From positions 1-64,000 of the forward strand of contig CAWIFQ010000001.1 in assembly GCA_963835495.1 (NCBI GenBank): 64,000 bases of DNA, written 5' to 3'. Position numbers and translations under genes: made by a program. Positions 9,076 to 17,971 of the stretch are shown here, piece after piece. The notes under the pieces are model-generated. The model saw nothing but the letters and a program-made list of their open reading frames with translations, ran no database searches and was not told where the DNA came from. Each line of letters opens with the position of its first letter. The stretch's first letter is position 1. The DNA is from Acaudatibacter sp963835495 (GTDB taxonomy: Bacteria > Pseudomonadota > Alphaproteobacteria > Caulobacterales > Caulobacteraceae).

Positions 9076-10175
9076 GCGGCGGCGACATCCAGGTCTCGGC
9101 TCAGTTTCTGACGGCCGGCTCGGGCGGCATCGCCCGGTGCGCCCGGCTCAGCATCCTGGCGCTGGCGGGCCACGCCAGGGTCAGCGCGCTGGCGGTTGAG
9201 GACGAGGCTCCGACCGCGGTGGGCGAGGTGCGCACGCGCGCCTTCGCCGGCAACCGCTCCGCCTTCGTCGCCGCCAACCTGATCGGCGCAGTTAGGAATG
9301 ACTGGGTGCTCTACGACTTCGCCGGCACCGCGCGGGCCCACGCGCCGCTGAACGTGATCGGCCGGCCCTATGCGCTCTGGGCGCACGGCTGGGAGGTATG
9401 GCCTGGCAACCTGCGGCCCGACTACGCCAGGGTGCTGCGCGGCGCCAACGCGGTGTTCGTCAACAGCGAGCACACTGGCGAGCGGCTGCTGCAGAGCCTG
9501 CCCGGCCTGACGACGATCCAGCGCTGCCTGCTCGGCACCGAGGCGGATGTGCTGGGCCGCTGCGCGCCGCGCGAGGCGCATCGCGAGCGGCTGGTGCTGT
9601 TCGTCGGCCGCAACGACGAGATGTTCGCCAAGGGCCAGGACGTGCTGATCGCCGCCTGGCCGACCGTGGTTGCGGCGGTTCCGGACGCGGTGCTCTGTTT
9701 CGTCGGCGGCGGCGAGCGGCTGGCGCAGCTGCGGGCGCTGGCGGCGGCTTCGCCCGCGGCGGCGTCGATCCGGGTCATGGGTCAGCTCGACGAGGGCGAG
9801 GTCGCCGCGCTGCTGCGGCGCTCGCGCCTGCTGGCGATGCTGAGCCGGGTCGAGGGCTTCGGGCTGGTGTTCGCCGAGGCGATGAGCCACGGCGCGCCGG
9901 TGCTGACCGCCAACGAGGACGCCTCGACCGAGATCAGCCCCGATGGCCAGACCGGCTTCGCTGTCGACCGCAGCGACATCGCCCAGGTCGCGGCCCGTAT
10001 CGTGGAGGTGCTGCGCGACGACCGCCTGTTCGAAACCCTGTCGCGGGCCGCCTATGAGCGCTGGTCGACGCTGTTCTGCTTCTCGGCGTTCCGCGACCGG
10101 TTCCTGGCGGCGGCCGCCGCCGCGGGGCTGGTCGGGCGCGCACGCCTTGCGGCGTCAGTCACGGGAGTCGCCTGA
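9072..10175 (+). CDS. Family 4 glycosyltransferase
   Basis: A GT-B glycosyltransferase of 367 residues with no break. The start is TTG at 9072, overlapping the preceding stop as TTGA; no ATG precedes the conserved N-terminal segment QFLTAGSGGIARCARLS. The acceptor half includes LWAHGWEVWPG and AVFVNSEHTGERLL. The donor half starts at LVLFVGRNDEMFAKGQDVLI and contains VMGQLDEGEVAALLRRSRL and the E-x7-E block EGFGLVFAEAMSHGAPVL. The donor is probably an NDP-sugar, but its identity cannot be read. It is part of the co-directional run of tightly packed genes. Confidence 0.86.
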   Translation: MSGGDIQVSAQFLTAGSGGIARCARLSILALAGHARVSALAVEDEAPTAVGEVRTRAFAGNRSAFVAANLIGAVRNDWVLYDFAGTARAHAPLNVIGRPYALWAHGWEVWPGNLRPDYARVLRGANAVFVNSEHTGERLLQSLPGLTTIQRCLLGTEADVLGRCAPREAHRERLVLFVGRNDEMFAKGQDVLIAAWPTVVAAVPDAVLCFVGGGERLAQLRALAAASPAAASIRVMGQLDEGEVAALLRRSRLLAMLSRVEGFGLVFAEAMSHGAPVLTANEDASTEISPDGQTGFAVDRSDIAQVAARIVEVLRDDRLFETLSRAAYERWSTLFCFSAFRDRFLAAAAAAGLVGRARLAASVTGVA

Positions 10176-10178
10176 CCG

Positions 10179-11048
10179 ATGAAGGCGACCTCGGACGCCG
10201 TGATCGCCTCCGCCGGCGCGGCGCAGGCCGGCAACAAGACCTGGTGGACCGACAACACCATGTCCTACGACTGGAAGGACAAGATCGTCCGCCAGGAGTT
10301 CTCGCGCGAGTGGTTCGACGAGGTCGACCGTCGCTTCACGCTCTCGGCCCGCCACTTTGCCCACTCCGACCGGCCGTTCGGCAGGATCATCCCGTTCGAT
10401 CAGATCGCCGGCAGCAAGGTGCTCGAAGTGGGCTGCGGCATGGGCCTGCACACCGAGCTGATGGCCAGGGCAGGCGCCCAGGTCACCGCCATCGACATCT
10501 CGCCAAAGTCGGTTGCGGCCACTCGGGCGCGGCTGGCGCTGAAGGGCGTCGCCGCCGACGTGCGCGAACTGGACGCCGAGACGCTCGATCTCAGAGACGA
10601 GTTCGACTTCATCTGGTCGTGGGGCGTGATCCACCACTCGTCACGGACCGGCCGGGTGCTGCGCAACCTCTACGAGGCGCTGAAGCCCGGCGGGCAGCTG
10701 CGCTTCATGGTCTACAGCCTCGACGGCATGCAGTCGTACGCGGTGATCGCCAGCCGGTACCTGCTCGGCTTCTGGCGCGGCCGCTCGCTGGACGAACTGC
10801 TCTGGCGCAGCACCGACGGGTTCCTCGCCCGCTACTTCACCCGCGACGGGCTCTCCAACCTGTGCCGCACCTTCTTCGACGACGTCGAGATTGAGGTGTT
10901 CGGCCTGGAAGCTGACGCGATCCCGCTCCCCTCCGGCCTGCGCCGGCTGGTCCGCCCCCTGGTGTCGGACCGCTACATCGAGCAGGCGGTGCGCAGGCGC
11001 GGCACCTTCCTGTTCGCGACCGCGACCAAGCAGGCCGGACCGTCGTGA
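10179..11048 (+). CDS. Class I SAM-dependent methyltransferase
   Basis: A soluble methyltransferase of 289 residues, probably acting on a sugar of the repeat unit. Motif I reads VLEVGCGMGLHTELMARAG, with ITAIDIS-like AIDISPKSVAATR as the acidic motif II. FDFIWSWGVIHHSSRTGRVL and EALKPGGQLRFMVYSLDGMQ are typical of the ubiE/COQ5-like group. The N-terminal 35 residues include NKTWWTDNTMSYDWKDK, a segment seen in methyltransferases of polysaccharide clusters. The ATG at 10179 is four bases after the previous stop. Its TGA overlaps the next GTG start. Confidence 0.85.
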   Translation: MKATSDAVIASAGAAQAGNKTWWTDNTMSYDWKDKIVRQEFSREWFDEVDRRFTLSARHFAHSDRPFGRIIPFDQIAGSKVLEVGCGMGLHTELMARAGAQVTAIDISPKSVAATRARLALKGVAADVRELDAETLDLRDEFDFIWSWGVIHHSSRTGRVLRNLYEALKPGGQLRFMVYSLDGMQSYAVIASRYLLGFWRGRSLDELLWRSTDGFLARYFTRDGLSNLCRTFFDDVEIEVFGLEADAIPLPSGLRRLVRPLVSDRYIEQAVRRRGTFLFATATKQAGPS

Positions 11049-11653
11049 GCGCGGCGTCCGACGTGCGCGCCTTGATCGCTGGCTATGGCCGGCGTCTGAC
11101 CGAGGCGCTGGCGATGAAGGCGATGGACGCTGTTCCCGCCCTCGCCGAGGCGCTGCGGCGCGCCTGGGCGGAGGGACGCGCGGTCTATCTCTGCGGCAAC
11201 GGCGGCAGCGCGGGCAACGCGATCCACCTGGCCAACGACCTGCTGTATGGCGCCGGCGCCGGCCACGGCGGCGGGCTCAGGGTGGAGGCGCTCAGCGCCA
11301 ACCCGGCGGTGCTCACCTGCCTGGCCAACGACCTCGGCTATGACGCGATCTATGCCGAGCAGCTGCGGGTGAAGGCGGCGCCCGGCGACGTGCTGATCGT
11401 GCTCTCCGGCAGCGGCAATTCGCCGAACGTGGTCAGGGCGCTGGAGGTCGGGGCCGAGAAGGGCATGACCACCTTCGCGATCCTCGGGTTCAGCGGCGGC
11501 CGCTGCAAGGCGTTGGCGCAGCACCCGATCCATTTCGCGGTCGACGACATGCAGATCGCCGAGGACCTGCAGCTGGTGATCGGCCACATCTGCATGCAGT
11601 GGCTGAACGCCAATCCGCCGGCGACAGACGGGGCGCGCCCATCCGCCACCTGA
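11045..11653 (+). CDS. gmhA: Phosphoheptose isomerase-like SIS protein
   Basis: This SIS-domain enzyme would convert sedoheptulose 7-phosphate to D-glycero-D-manno-heptose 7-phosphate, the first step to activated heptose. It is 202 residues from a GTG start and intact. Visible motifs are YLCGNGGSAGNAIHLANDLL, TCLANDLGYDAIYAEQL, LSGSGNSPNVVRALE and the C-terminal LQLVIGHICMQWL, all GmhA-like. The next genes encode the matching guanylyltransferase/phosphatase and kinase, which fixes the pathway as GDP-D-glycero-alpha-D-manno-heptose. The C-terminus overlaps the following epimerase by 55 bases if the latter starts at GTG 11599. Confidence 0.86.
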   Translation: MSAASDVRALIAGYGRRLTEALAMKAMDAVPALAEALRRAWAEGRAVYLCGNGGSAGNAIHLANDLLYGAGAGHGGGLRVEALSANPAVLTCLANDLGYDAIYAEQLRVKAAPGDVLIVLSGSGNSPNVVRALEVGAEKGMTTFAILGFSGGRCKALAQHPIHFAVDDMQIAEDLQLVIGHICMQWLNANPPATDGARPSAT

Positions 11654-12615
11654 TCACCGGCGTCGCGGGCTTCATCGGCAGCCAGCTGGCCGACGCGCTG
11701 CTGGCGGACGGACACGAGGTCGCGGGGGTCGACGACTTCCACCTCGGCCGCCGCGAGCACCTGGCGGTCGCCGGCCGCAATGTCGGTTTCCGCTTCATCG
11801 AGGCCGACGTGCGCGAGCCAGCCGGCGCGACGACGGCGTTCCGCGAACTGTGCCCCGCCGGCGAACCGCCCGACACTGTCTGGCACCTGGCCGCAAACAG
11901 CGACATCGCCGCCGGCGCGGCCGATCCGTCGATCGACTATGTCCGCACGCTGGGCACGACCTTCGCAGTGTTGCAGGCCGCGCGGACGATCGGCGCCAGG
12001 GCGGTCGCGTTCGCCTCGACGTCCGCCGTCTATGGCGAGACCGACAAGGTGCTGAGCGAGGATACCGGGCCGCTGCTGCCGATCTCGAGTTACGGCGCGG
12101 CCAAGCTCGCCGGCGAGGCGCTGCTCAGCGCCGCCGCGGAGACCCACCTCGAGCGGATCTGGATCTTCCGTTTTCCGAACGTGGTCGGCCCGCGCTCCAC
12201 GCACGGGGCGCTGCACGACTTCGTGGCCCAGCTGGTCGGCCGGCCGGCGAGCCTGCGGGTGCTGGGGGACGGCGCCCAGACAAAACCCTACCTGCACGTC
12301 CACGAACTGATCGAAGCGATGCGTTTCATCACCGAGCATGCTTCGGCGCGCCGCAACCTGTTCAACATCGGGCCGGAGGGTCCGGGCACGCGCGTGAGCT
12401 TCCTGGCCCAGGCGGTCATCGAGCGGATGGCGCCGGGCACGCCGATCGCCTACGGCGGCGGCGACCGCGGCTGGGTCGGCGACGTGCCGCGCTTCGCCTA
12501 CTCGACCGAGCGGCTGGCGAAGCTCGGCTGGCGGCCGCGGCTGAGCTCGGACGAGGCCGTGCGGCGCGCGGCGGCGGAGCTGGCGGCGGCCGCGGCCGTG
12601 CGCCAGGACGCCTGA
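11599..12615 (+). CDS. NAD-dependent nucleotide-sugar epimerase/dehydratase
   Basis: An extended SDR of 338 residues, intact. It has the Rossmann motif GVAGFIGSQLADALLADGHE, an acidic strand end in VAGVDDFHLGRREHL, the Ser region FASTSAVYGETD and the catalytic YGAAKLAGE. RFPNVVGPRSTHGALHDFV and TKPYLHVHELIEAM are typical of NDP-sugar 4-epimerases. Its place inside the heptose block suggests it modifies GDP-heptose, for example by epimerisation, but a UDP-sugar is equally possible. The GTG start gives about 15 residues before the first strand; a start nearer 11640 would need a rare codon. The TGA overlaps the next ATG. Confidence 0.82.
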   Translation: MAERQSAGDRRGAPIRHLITGVAGFIGSQLADALLADGHEVAGVDDFHLGRREHLAVAGRNVGFRFIEADVREPAGATTAFRELCPAGEPPDTVWHLAANSDIAAGAADPSIDYVRTLGTTFAVLQAARTIGARAVAFASTSAVYGETDKVLSEDTGPLLPISSYGAAKLAGEALLSAAAETHLERIWIFRFPNVVGPRSTHGALHDFVAQLVGRPASLRVLGDGAQTKPYLHVHELIEAMRFITEHASARRNLFNIGPEGPGTRVSFLAQAVIERMAPGTPIAYGGGDRGWVGDVPRFAYSTERLAKLGWRPRLSSDEAVRRAAAELAAAAAVRQDA

Positions 12616-13937
12616 TGGCCGGGCCGATCGAGCACCTGGCGATCATCGCCGGCGGCGGCGGCTCGCGGATGGCCGGAACGCCGTTCGCCACCACGCCAAA
12701 GACGCTGATCCCGATCGGCGGCAAGCCGGTGCTGCAGCATCAGCTGGAGCTCGCCGCCGCCGCCGGCGTGCGGGACGTCACCATCTTCGCCGGCCATCTG
12801 GCCGACCAGATCGTCGCGTTCGCCGGTGACGGATCGCGGTTCGGGCTCGAGGTGCGGACGCGGGTCGAGGCCGCGCCCCAGGGCAACGCCGGCGCGCTGG
12901 TGGCCGCGCTGAGCGAGCTGCCGGAACAGTTCTTCGTGCTCTACGGCGATGTGATGGCGGCGGTGGACCTCGGAAGGATGGGCGCGTTCCACATGGCGCG
13001 CGCGGCCGACTTCACCACCCTCGCCCACCCCAACGACCATCCGCACAACTCCGACCTGCTTGAGGTCGACGTCGATGGCCGGGTGACCGCGATCCGGCCC
13101 TATCCGCACCCGCCGGGCGCGACCTTCGCCAACCTGGTCAACGCCGCGCTCTACGCCGTCCGGCGCGACGCGTTGAGGCCGTTCACGGGCGCCCCGACCC
13201 TCGATTTCACCAAGGACATCCTGGCCACACTGATCGACCGCGGAGCCCGCGTGCTCGCCTATCGCGCCGGCGACTACATCAAGGACATGGGCACGCCGGC
13301 CCGGCTGGCGCGGGTCGAGCGTGACTGGCGCGCGGGGCGGATCCAACCGGCCGGCGCCGGCCGCGCGGCCGTGTTCCTCGACCGCGACGGCACGCTCAAC
13401 ATCGAGCGCAGCTACATCAGCCGGCCGGAGCAGCTGGAGCTGCTGCCCGGCGTCGGCGAGGCGCTGCGGCGGTTGCGCGAGGCCGGCTTCCTGCTGGTCG
13501 TCGTCACCAACCAGTCGGTGATCGCGCGCGGCGAGGCGAGCGAGGCCGACATCGCCGCCGTGCATCGCAAGCTAGAGTGGGAGCTGGGCAAGGCGGGCGC
13601 CTATGTCGACGCCATCTATCTTTGTCCGCACCACCCGGACGCCGGATTTCCGGGCGAACGGGCTGAGCTGAAGATCGTCTGCGATTGCCGCAAGCCGTCG
13701 CCTGGGATGATCGAGCAGGCCCGCCGCGCGTTCGGCATCGACCCGGCGCGCTCCTGGATGATCGGCGACCACACCCGCGACATCGAGACCGCCCGCCGCG
13801 CAGGGCTGCGCTCGATCCTGGTGCGCACGGGCCACGGCGGCGGCGACGGCGAGTTCGATGCGCGGCCAGACCATGTCGCCGACGATCTCGCCGCCGCCGC
13901 GCGACTGATCGCCGAAGCGGCTGCGGTTGCGGCATGA
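12615..13937 (+). CDS. HddC-GmhB fusion: heptose-1-P guanylyltransferase plus heptose bisphosphatase
   Basis: One uninterrupted 440-residue ORF carries two enzymes of GDP-heptose synthesis. Residues 1-245 are a nucleotidyltransferase: AIIAGGGGSRM, PKTLIPIGGKPVL, FVLYGDVMAAVDL and YIKDMGTPARLARV. Residues 250-430 are a HAD phosphatase of the GmhB type: VFLDRDGTLN, VVTNQSVIARGE, the zinc-loop pattern CPHH and CDC before RKPSPGM, and MIGDHTRDIETARRAG. In other bacteria these are usually separate genes (hddC and gmhB). The fusion would remove the 7-phosphate and later load GMP on the 1-phosphate. The two reactions flank the kinase encoded next door only in part: HddA adds the 1-phosphate, GmhB removes the 7-phosphate, HddC then uses the product. 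Confidence 0.88.
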   Translation: MAGPIEHLAIIAGGGGSRMAGTPFATTPKTLIPIGGKPVLQHQLELAAAAGVRDVTIFAGHLADQIVAFAGDGSRFGLEVRTRVEAAPQGNAGALVAALSELPEQFFVLYGDVMAAVDLGRMGAFHMARAADFTTLAHPNDHPHNSDLLEVDVDGRVTAIRPYPHPPGATFANLVNAALYAVRRDALRPFTGAPTLDFTKDILATLIDRGARVLAYRAGDYIKDMGTPARLARVERDWRAGRIQPAGAGRAAVFLDRDGTLNIERSYISRPEQLELLPGVGEALRRLREAGFLLVVVTNQSVIARGEASEADIAAVHRKLEWELGKAGAYVDAIYLCPHHPDAGFPGERAELKIVCDCRKPSPGMIEQARRAFGIDPARSWMIGDHTRDIETARRAGLRSILVRTGHGGGDGEFDARPDHVADDLAAAARLIAEAAAVAA

Positions 13938-14918
13938 TCATCTCGCGCACGCCGCTGCGCGTCAGCCTCTTCGGCGGCGGCTCGGACCTGCCCGCGTTCT
14001 ATCGCCGGCAGGGCGGGGCGGTGCTCTCCACCGCGATCGACAAGTCGGTCTACGTGACGGTCAGCCGCAAGTTCGACGACGCGGTCAGGGTCAGCTATTC
14101 GCGCACGGAGGAGGTGGCGCGCGCCGACCAGGTCGAGCATCCGCTGGTGCGCGAGGCGCTCGGCCTGCTCGGCATCGAGGGCGGAATCGAGATCACCTCG
14201 GTGGCCGACATTCCGGGCCGCGGGACCGGACTTGGGTCGTCCAGCGCCTTCACGGTGGGCCTGCTCAACGCGCTTCACGCTTATCAGGGCCGTCACGCCG
14301 CGGCGGACCAGCTGGCCGAGGAAAGCTGCCGGATCGAGATCGAGCGCTGCGGCGAGCCGATCGGCAAGCAGGACCAGTACGCCGCGGCGTTCGGCGGCCT
14401 GAATTTGATTCGATTCCATCCGGACGAGCGCGTCGAGGTGACGAAGGTTATCTGCCCCGCCGAGGCGCTGGTCGAACTGAAGCGCAGCCTGCTGTTCTTC
14501 TACACCGGAACCACCCGTTCGGCCTCGCCGCTGCTGGCGGAGCAGTCGGCGAAGGTCGCCGCCGAAGACGCCGCCTTCCGCGCGACGAAGGAGCTCGGCT
14601 GTCTCGCCGAGGCCGCCTTCGCGACACTCTGCGGCGGAGACATCGCGCCGCTGGGCCGGATGCTGCACCAGGCCTGGCGGCTGAAGCGCGGGCTGGCCGG
14701 CGGCATCAGCAACGCCGCGATCGACCAGGCTTACGACGCCGCGCTGGCGGCGGGAGCGGAAGGCGGCAAGCTGCTGGGCGCCGGCGGCGGCGGGTTCCTG
14801 ATGTTCATCGCCCCACCCGAGCGGCACGTCAGCCATCCGCGCCGCGCTGGCGTCGTTGCGGGAGACGCCGTTCGCCTTCGCCACCGAGGGCAGCCGGATC
14901 ATCTTCGTCCATGAGTGA
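13934..14918 (+). CDS. hddA: D-glycero-alpha-D-manno-heptose 7-phosphate kinase
   Basis: A GHMP kinase making D-glycero-alpha-D-manno-heptose 1,7-bisphosphate. The N-terminus RTPLRVSLFGGGSDLPAFY and the ATP loop PGRGTGLGSSSAFTVGLL are HddA signatures; KLLGAGGGGFLMF is the third GHMP motif. The ATG at 13934 overlaps the previous TGA. One indel near 14830 shifts the last 30 residues; removing it gives SLRETPFAFATEGSRIIF and a TGA at 14916-14918, which then overlaps the GTG of the exporter permease. The corrected length, about 328 residues, fits the family. With the SIS isomerase and the HddC-GmhB fusion the GDP-heptose pathway is complete. Confidence 0.88.
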
Positions 14919-15762
14919 CGTCGTCCATGGGTGACGGACGGGCCGCGACCGGCGAGGTGGTGCTCGAACCGGGCCGGGCCGAGCGCAACTACTGGCGCGA
15001 CCTCTGGCGCTACCGCGAGCTGTTCCAGGTGCTGGCCTGGCGCGACGTCGCGATCCGCTACAAGCAGACCGCCATCGGCGTCGCCTGGGCGGTGATCCGG
15101 CCAGCGCTGACCGATGCTGATCTTCACCGTCGTGTTCGGCCGCATCGCCAAGCTGCCGAGCGCAGGGCGTTCCCTACCCGCTGCTGGTGTTCGCCGGCAT
15201 GTTGCCCTGGACCTTCTTCGCCACCGCGCTGTCGGACGCCTCGAACAGCCTGGTCAGCAACGCCAACCTGATCGGCAAGGTCTATTTCCCGCGGATGATC
15301 GTGCCGGCCGCAACGGTGGCGGCGGCGTCGATCGACTTCCTGATCAGCCTGGCGATGATGGCGCTGCTGATGGCCTGGTATCGGTTCGTCCCGGACTGGC
15401 GGATCCTCGCCCTGCCGGCGTTCGCGCTGCTGGCCGTGCTGGCCTCGCTTGGCCCGGGGCTGTGGATCACCGCGATGAACGTGCGCTACCGCGACTTTCG
15501 CTACGTGATCCCGTTCCTGGTGCAGTTCGGGCTCTACGTCTCGCCGGTGGGGTTCTCCTCCGGCGTCGTGCCGGCGTCCTGGCGGCTGGCCTACGCGCTG
15601 AACCCGATGGTCGGCGTGATCGACGGCTTTCGCTGGTGCCTGCTGGGCACGCCGCTCGACTGGCGCGACCTCGGCGTCGGCCTCGGGGTGATCGCGGCCG
15701 GCCTGTGGTTCGGGATCGGGCGCTTCCGCAAGCTCGAGAAGACCTTCGCGGATCTGCTCTGA
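14915..15762 (+). CDS. wzm: Polysaccharide ABC exporter permease (Wzm-like), frameshifted
   Basis: Membrane subunit of an ABC-2 type exporter moving lipid-linked polysaccharide across the inner membrane. The cytoplasmic N-terminus has YRELFQVLAWRDVAIRYKQ and IGVAWAVIRP, highly typical of this family. Indels near 15110 and 15170 separate MLIFTVVFGRIAKLPSAG and the remaining helices, for example PLLVFAGMLPWTFFATAL and LGPGLWITAMNVRYRDFRYV. About six membrane segments are present. The start is GTG 14915, overlapping the kinase stop as GTGA; ATG 14927 in the same frame is an alternative. The ATPase partner follows 20 bases downstream. Confidence 0.87.
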
Positions 15763-15781
15763 GGTGCCGTTCGAAGCGCCG

Positions 15782-17059
15782 ATGTCCGACGTCGCGATCA
15801 CCGTCGAGGGGCTGGGCAAGAGCTACCTGATCGGCCACCAGGCCGCCGGCCGCGCCCAGGAGTCGTTTCGCGAGATGCTCGGCCGAGCGGCGCGCGGCAT
15901 GGGGCGCTCGGTGCTCGACGTCATCCGCGGCCGCCAGCTGGTCGGTGGCGACACGCTCGAGCAGTTCTGGGCGCTGCGCGACGTCTCGTTCGAGGTCAGG
16001 CGCGGGGAGGTGATGGGCGTGATCGGCCGCAACGGCGCCGGCAAGAGCACGCTGCTGAAGATTCTCAGCCGGATCACCGAACCGAGCGAAGGACGCGCCG
16101 TGATCCGCGGTCGCGTCGCCAGCCTGCTCGAGGTCGGCGCCGGCTTCCACCCGGAGCTGTCGGGTCGCGAGAATGTCTATCTCAACGGCGCCATCCTCGG
16201 CATGACCCGGGCCGAGATCGCCGCCCGGTTCGACGAGATCGTCGCCTTCGCCGAGGTGGAGCAGTTCCTCGACACGCCGGTGAAGCGCTACTCGTCGGGC
16301 ATGTACATGCGCCTGGCGTTCGCGGTGGCGGCGCACCTGGAGCCAGAGGTGCTGATCATCGACGAAGTGCTGGCGGTCGGCGACTTGGCGTTCCAGCGCA
16401 AGTGCCTCGGCAAGATGCAGGACGTCGCCCAGCACGGCCGCACGGTGATCTTTGTCAGCCACAACCTGCCCTCGGTGGTCGACCTTTCGGACCGGGCGAT
16501 CCTGCTGGACCATGGCCGCGTGGCGATGACCGGGCCCAGCCACGACGTCGCCTCGCACTTCCTCGCCAGCCTGCGCACCGAACTCACGGCCGGCGACATC
16601 TCCGCCTATCGCCACCCCTACCGCGACGAGGGCTGGGTCGACATTCAGGCGGTCTGCGTCTGCGGCGATCCGCTCGGCGGCGCGGTGGTGCAGCCGGGGG
16701 AGGCGGTCTCGCTCGACGTCGAGTTCGCGGTCCACAGGCCGGTCGAGGGCGGCATCGTCGTCGTCAACATCCTCGACGAGCGGCTGGAGATCGTGGCGAC
16801 CTTCATGTCGTCCGACGCCGGTTATGGCTTCTCGGCGGCGCCGGGGACGCACCGGGTGCATGCGGAGCTTGGGCCGCTGCCGCTGGCGCCCGGGCCCTAT
16901 CTGGTGACCGTCGGCGCGGCGCCGGCCGGGCTGCGGCTGGCCTGGGACGCGGTCAAGGCGCTGCCAGGGTTCCGGATGGCGGGCGAGGAAACGGCCGCCT
17001 GGCTGCGCTGGCCGGAGCGGCCGGGCGTGATTTTCCAGCCGACGGCGAAATGGCGATGA
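15782..17059 (+). CDS. wzt: Polysaccharide ABC exporter ATPase (Wzt-like) with C-terminal domain
   Basis: ATP-binding subunit paired with the upstream permease. The 425-residue ORF is intact from ATG 15782; an in-frame GTG at 15764 is less likely. The ATPase domain (about 1-250) shows Walker A GRNGAGKST, the signature YSSGMYMRLAFAVA, Walker B VLIIDEVLAVGD and the switch FVSHNL. An extension of about 160 residues (SLDVEFAVHRPVEGGIVVVN onward) resembles the Wzt C-terminal carbohydrate-binding beta sandwich, which in characterised systems recognises the modified chain end before export. This suggests export of a glycan with a capped or modified terminus. Confidence 0.9.
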   Translation: MSDVAITVEGLGKSYLIGHQAAGRAQESFREMLGRAARGMGRSVLDVIRGRQLVGGDTLEQFWALRDVSFEVRRGEVMGVIGRNGAGKSTLLKILSRITEPSEGRAVIRGRVASLLEVGAGFHPELSGRENVYLNGAILGMTRAEIAARFDEIVAFAEVEQFLDTPVKRYSSGMYMRLAFAVAAHLEPEVLIIDEVLAVGDLAFQRKCLGKMQDVAQHGRTVIFVSHNLPSVVDLSDRAILLDHGRVAMTGPSHDVASHFLASLRTELTAGDISAYRHPYRDEGWVDIQAVCVCGDPLGGAVVQPGEAVSLDVEFAVHRPVEGGIVVVNILDERLEIVATFMSSDAGYGFSAAPGTHRVHAELGPLPLAPGPYLVTVGAAPAGLRLAWDAVKALPGFRMAGEETAAWLRWPERPGVIFQPTAKWR

Positions 17060-17068
17060 GCGGGCCGG

Positions 17069-17971
17069 ATGGGCATTAGTGTCCAGGGCGCCAGGTTCCT
17101 GGCCTACGCGCGTCAGGTCGGGGTCGACTTCAGCCGCACTGCGATGATCGGGCGGCAGGGACTCTACGTCACGCCCGATGAGATGCGCCGCTTGCTGGCC
17201 GGATTCGGTCTAGGGCCGAGCGACGCGGAAATCGAGACGATCTGCGGCGGGGCGTCCGGCTACGCCGAGCGTCTGTTCGAGTACCTGGGCGCCCAGGCGG
17301 CGCACTCGTTCGACTTCTCCGACTTCGAGGACGCCACCTTCACCCATGACATGAACCTGCCGATCCCGGAGCGCTTCACGGAGCAGTACTCGGCTGTGCT
17401 GGACGGCGGCACGCTGGAGCACATCTTCAACTTCCCGGCGGCGATCCGGAACTGCATGGAGATGACGCGGCTGGGCGGCCACTATCTGGCGATCACGCCC
17501 GCCAACAACTTCTTCGGCCACGGCTTCTACCAGTTCAGCCCGGAGCTCTACTTCCAGGTGCTGTCGGTGGCGAACGGCTTCGCCATCGAGCACATGATGG
17601 CGTTCGAGGACCTGGACGACGCGCCATGGTACGCGGTGCGCAGCCCCAGCGAAGTGCGAGGGCGGGTGACGCTGACCAATTCGCAGCCGGTGTTCCTGCT
17701 GATCGTCGCCCGGCGCGTCGCAGTGACGCCGATCTTCCAGCAGACGCCGCAGCAGAGCGACTACGTCGCCCGGTGGACGCCGGAGGCGGCGCCCCCCGAC
17801 ATCCAGGCCGCGGCGCCGTCCGAACGCCCGCTGCCGATCCGCCTCGCCAAGGCGGTGCTGCCCGGCCTGGTCAGGCGTTCGATCCGCAAGGCGCTGGAGC
17901 GTCCGCCGCGCCCACGCGTCGGCTTCGACCCGGCGTTCTTCGAGCGCATGGATCCGCAGCCCGGCGCATGA
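17069..17971 (+). CDS. Methyltransferase-like protein lacking a clear SAM motif
   Basis: A 300-residue protein of a type common in polysaccharide clusters and often labelled hypothetical or methyltransferase-like. The best blocks are FTHDMNLPIPERF, VLDGGTLEHIFNFPAAIRNC and ITPANNFFGHGFYQFSPEL, which resemble the second half of a class I methyltransferase (DxxTLEHI is similar to the post-motif-II region). I do not see the glycine-rich SAM loop in the first 100 residues, so catalysis is uncertain. The C-terminal 60 residues are basic and may be disordered. It ends in an ATGA overlap with an ordinary methyltransferase gene, which hints that the two may work as a pair. Confidence 0.7.
   Translation: MGISVQGARFLAYARQVGVDFSRTAMIGRQGLYVTPDEMRRLLAGFGLGPSDAEIETICGGASGYAERLFEYLGAQAAHSFDFSDFEDATFTHDMNLPIPERFTEQYSAVLDGGTLEHIFNFPAAIRNCMEMTRLGGHYLAITPANNFFGHGFYQFSPELYFQVLSVANGFAIEHMMAFEDLDDAPWYAVRSPSEVRGRVTLTNSQPVFLLIVARRVAVTPIFQQTPQQSDYVARWTPEAAPPDIQAAAPSERPLPIRLAKAVLPGLVRRSIRKALERPPRPRVGFDPAFFERMDPQPGA

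Noticed and set aside
15480..15500. Further GCGGTAGCG copies, antisense to CGCTACCGC
   Set aside because: They are produced by Arg-Tyr-Arg codons inside the exporter permease gene and are on the non-transcribed direction, so not ops elements.
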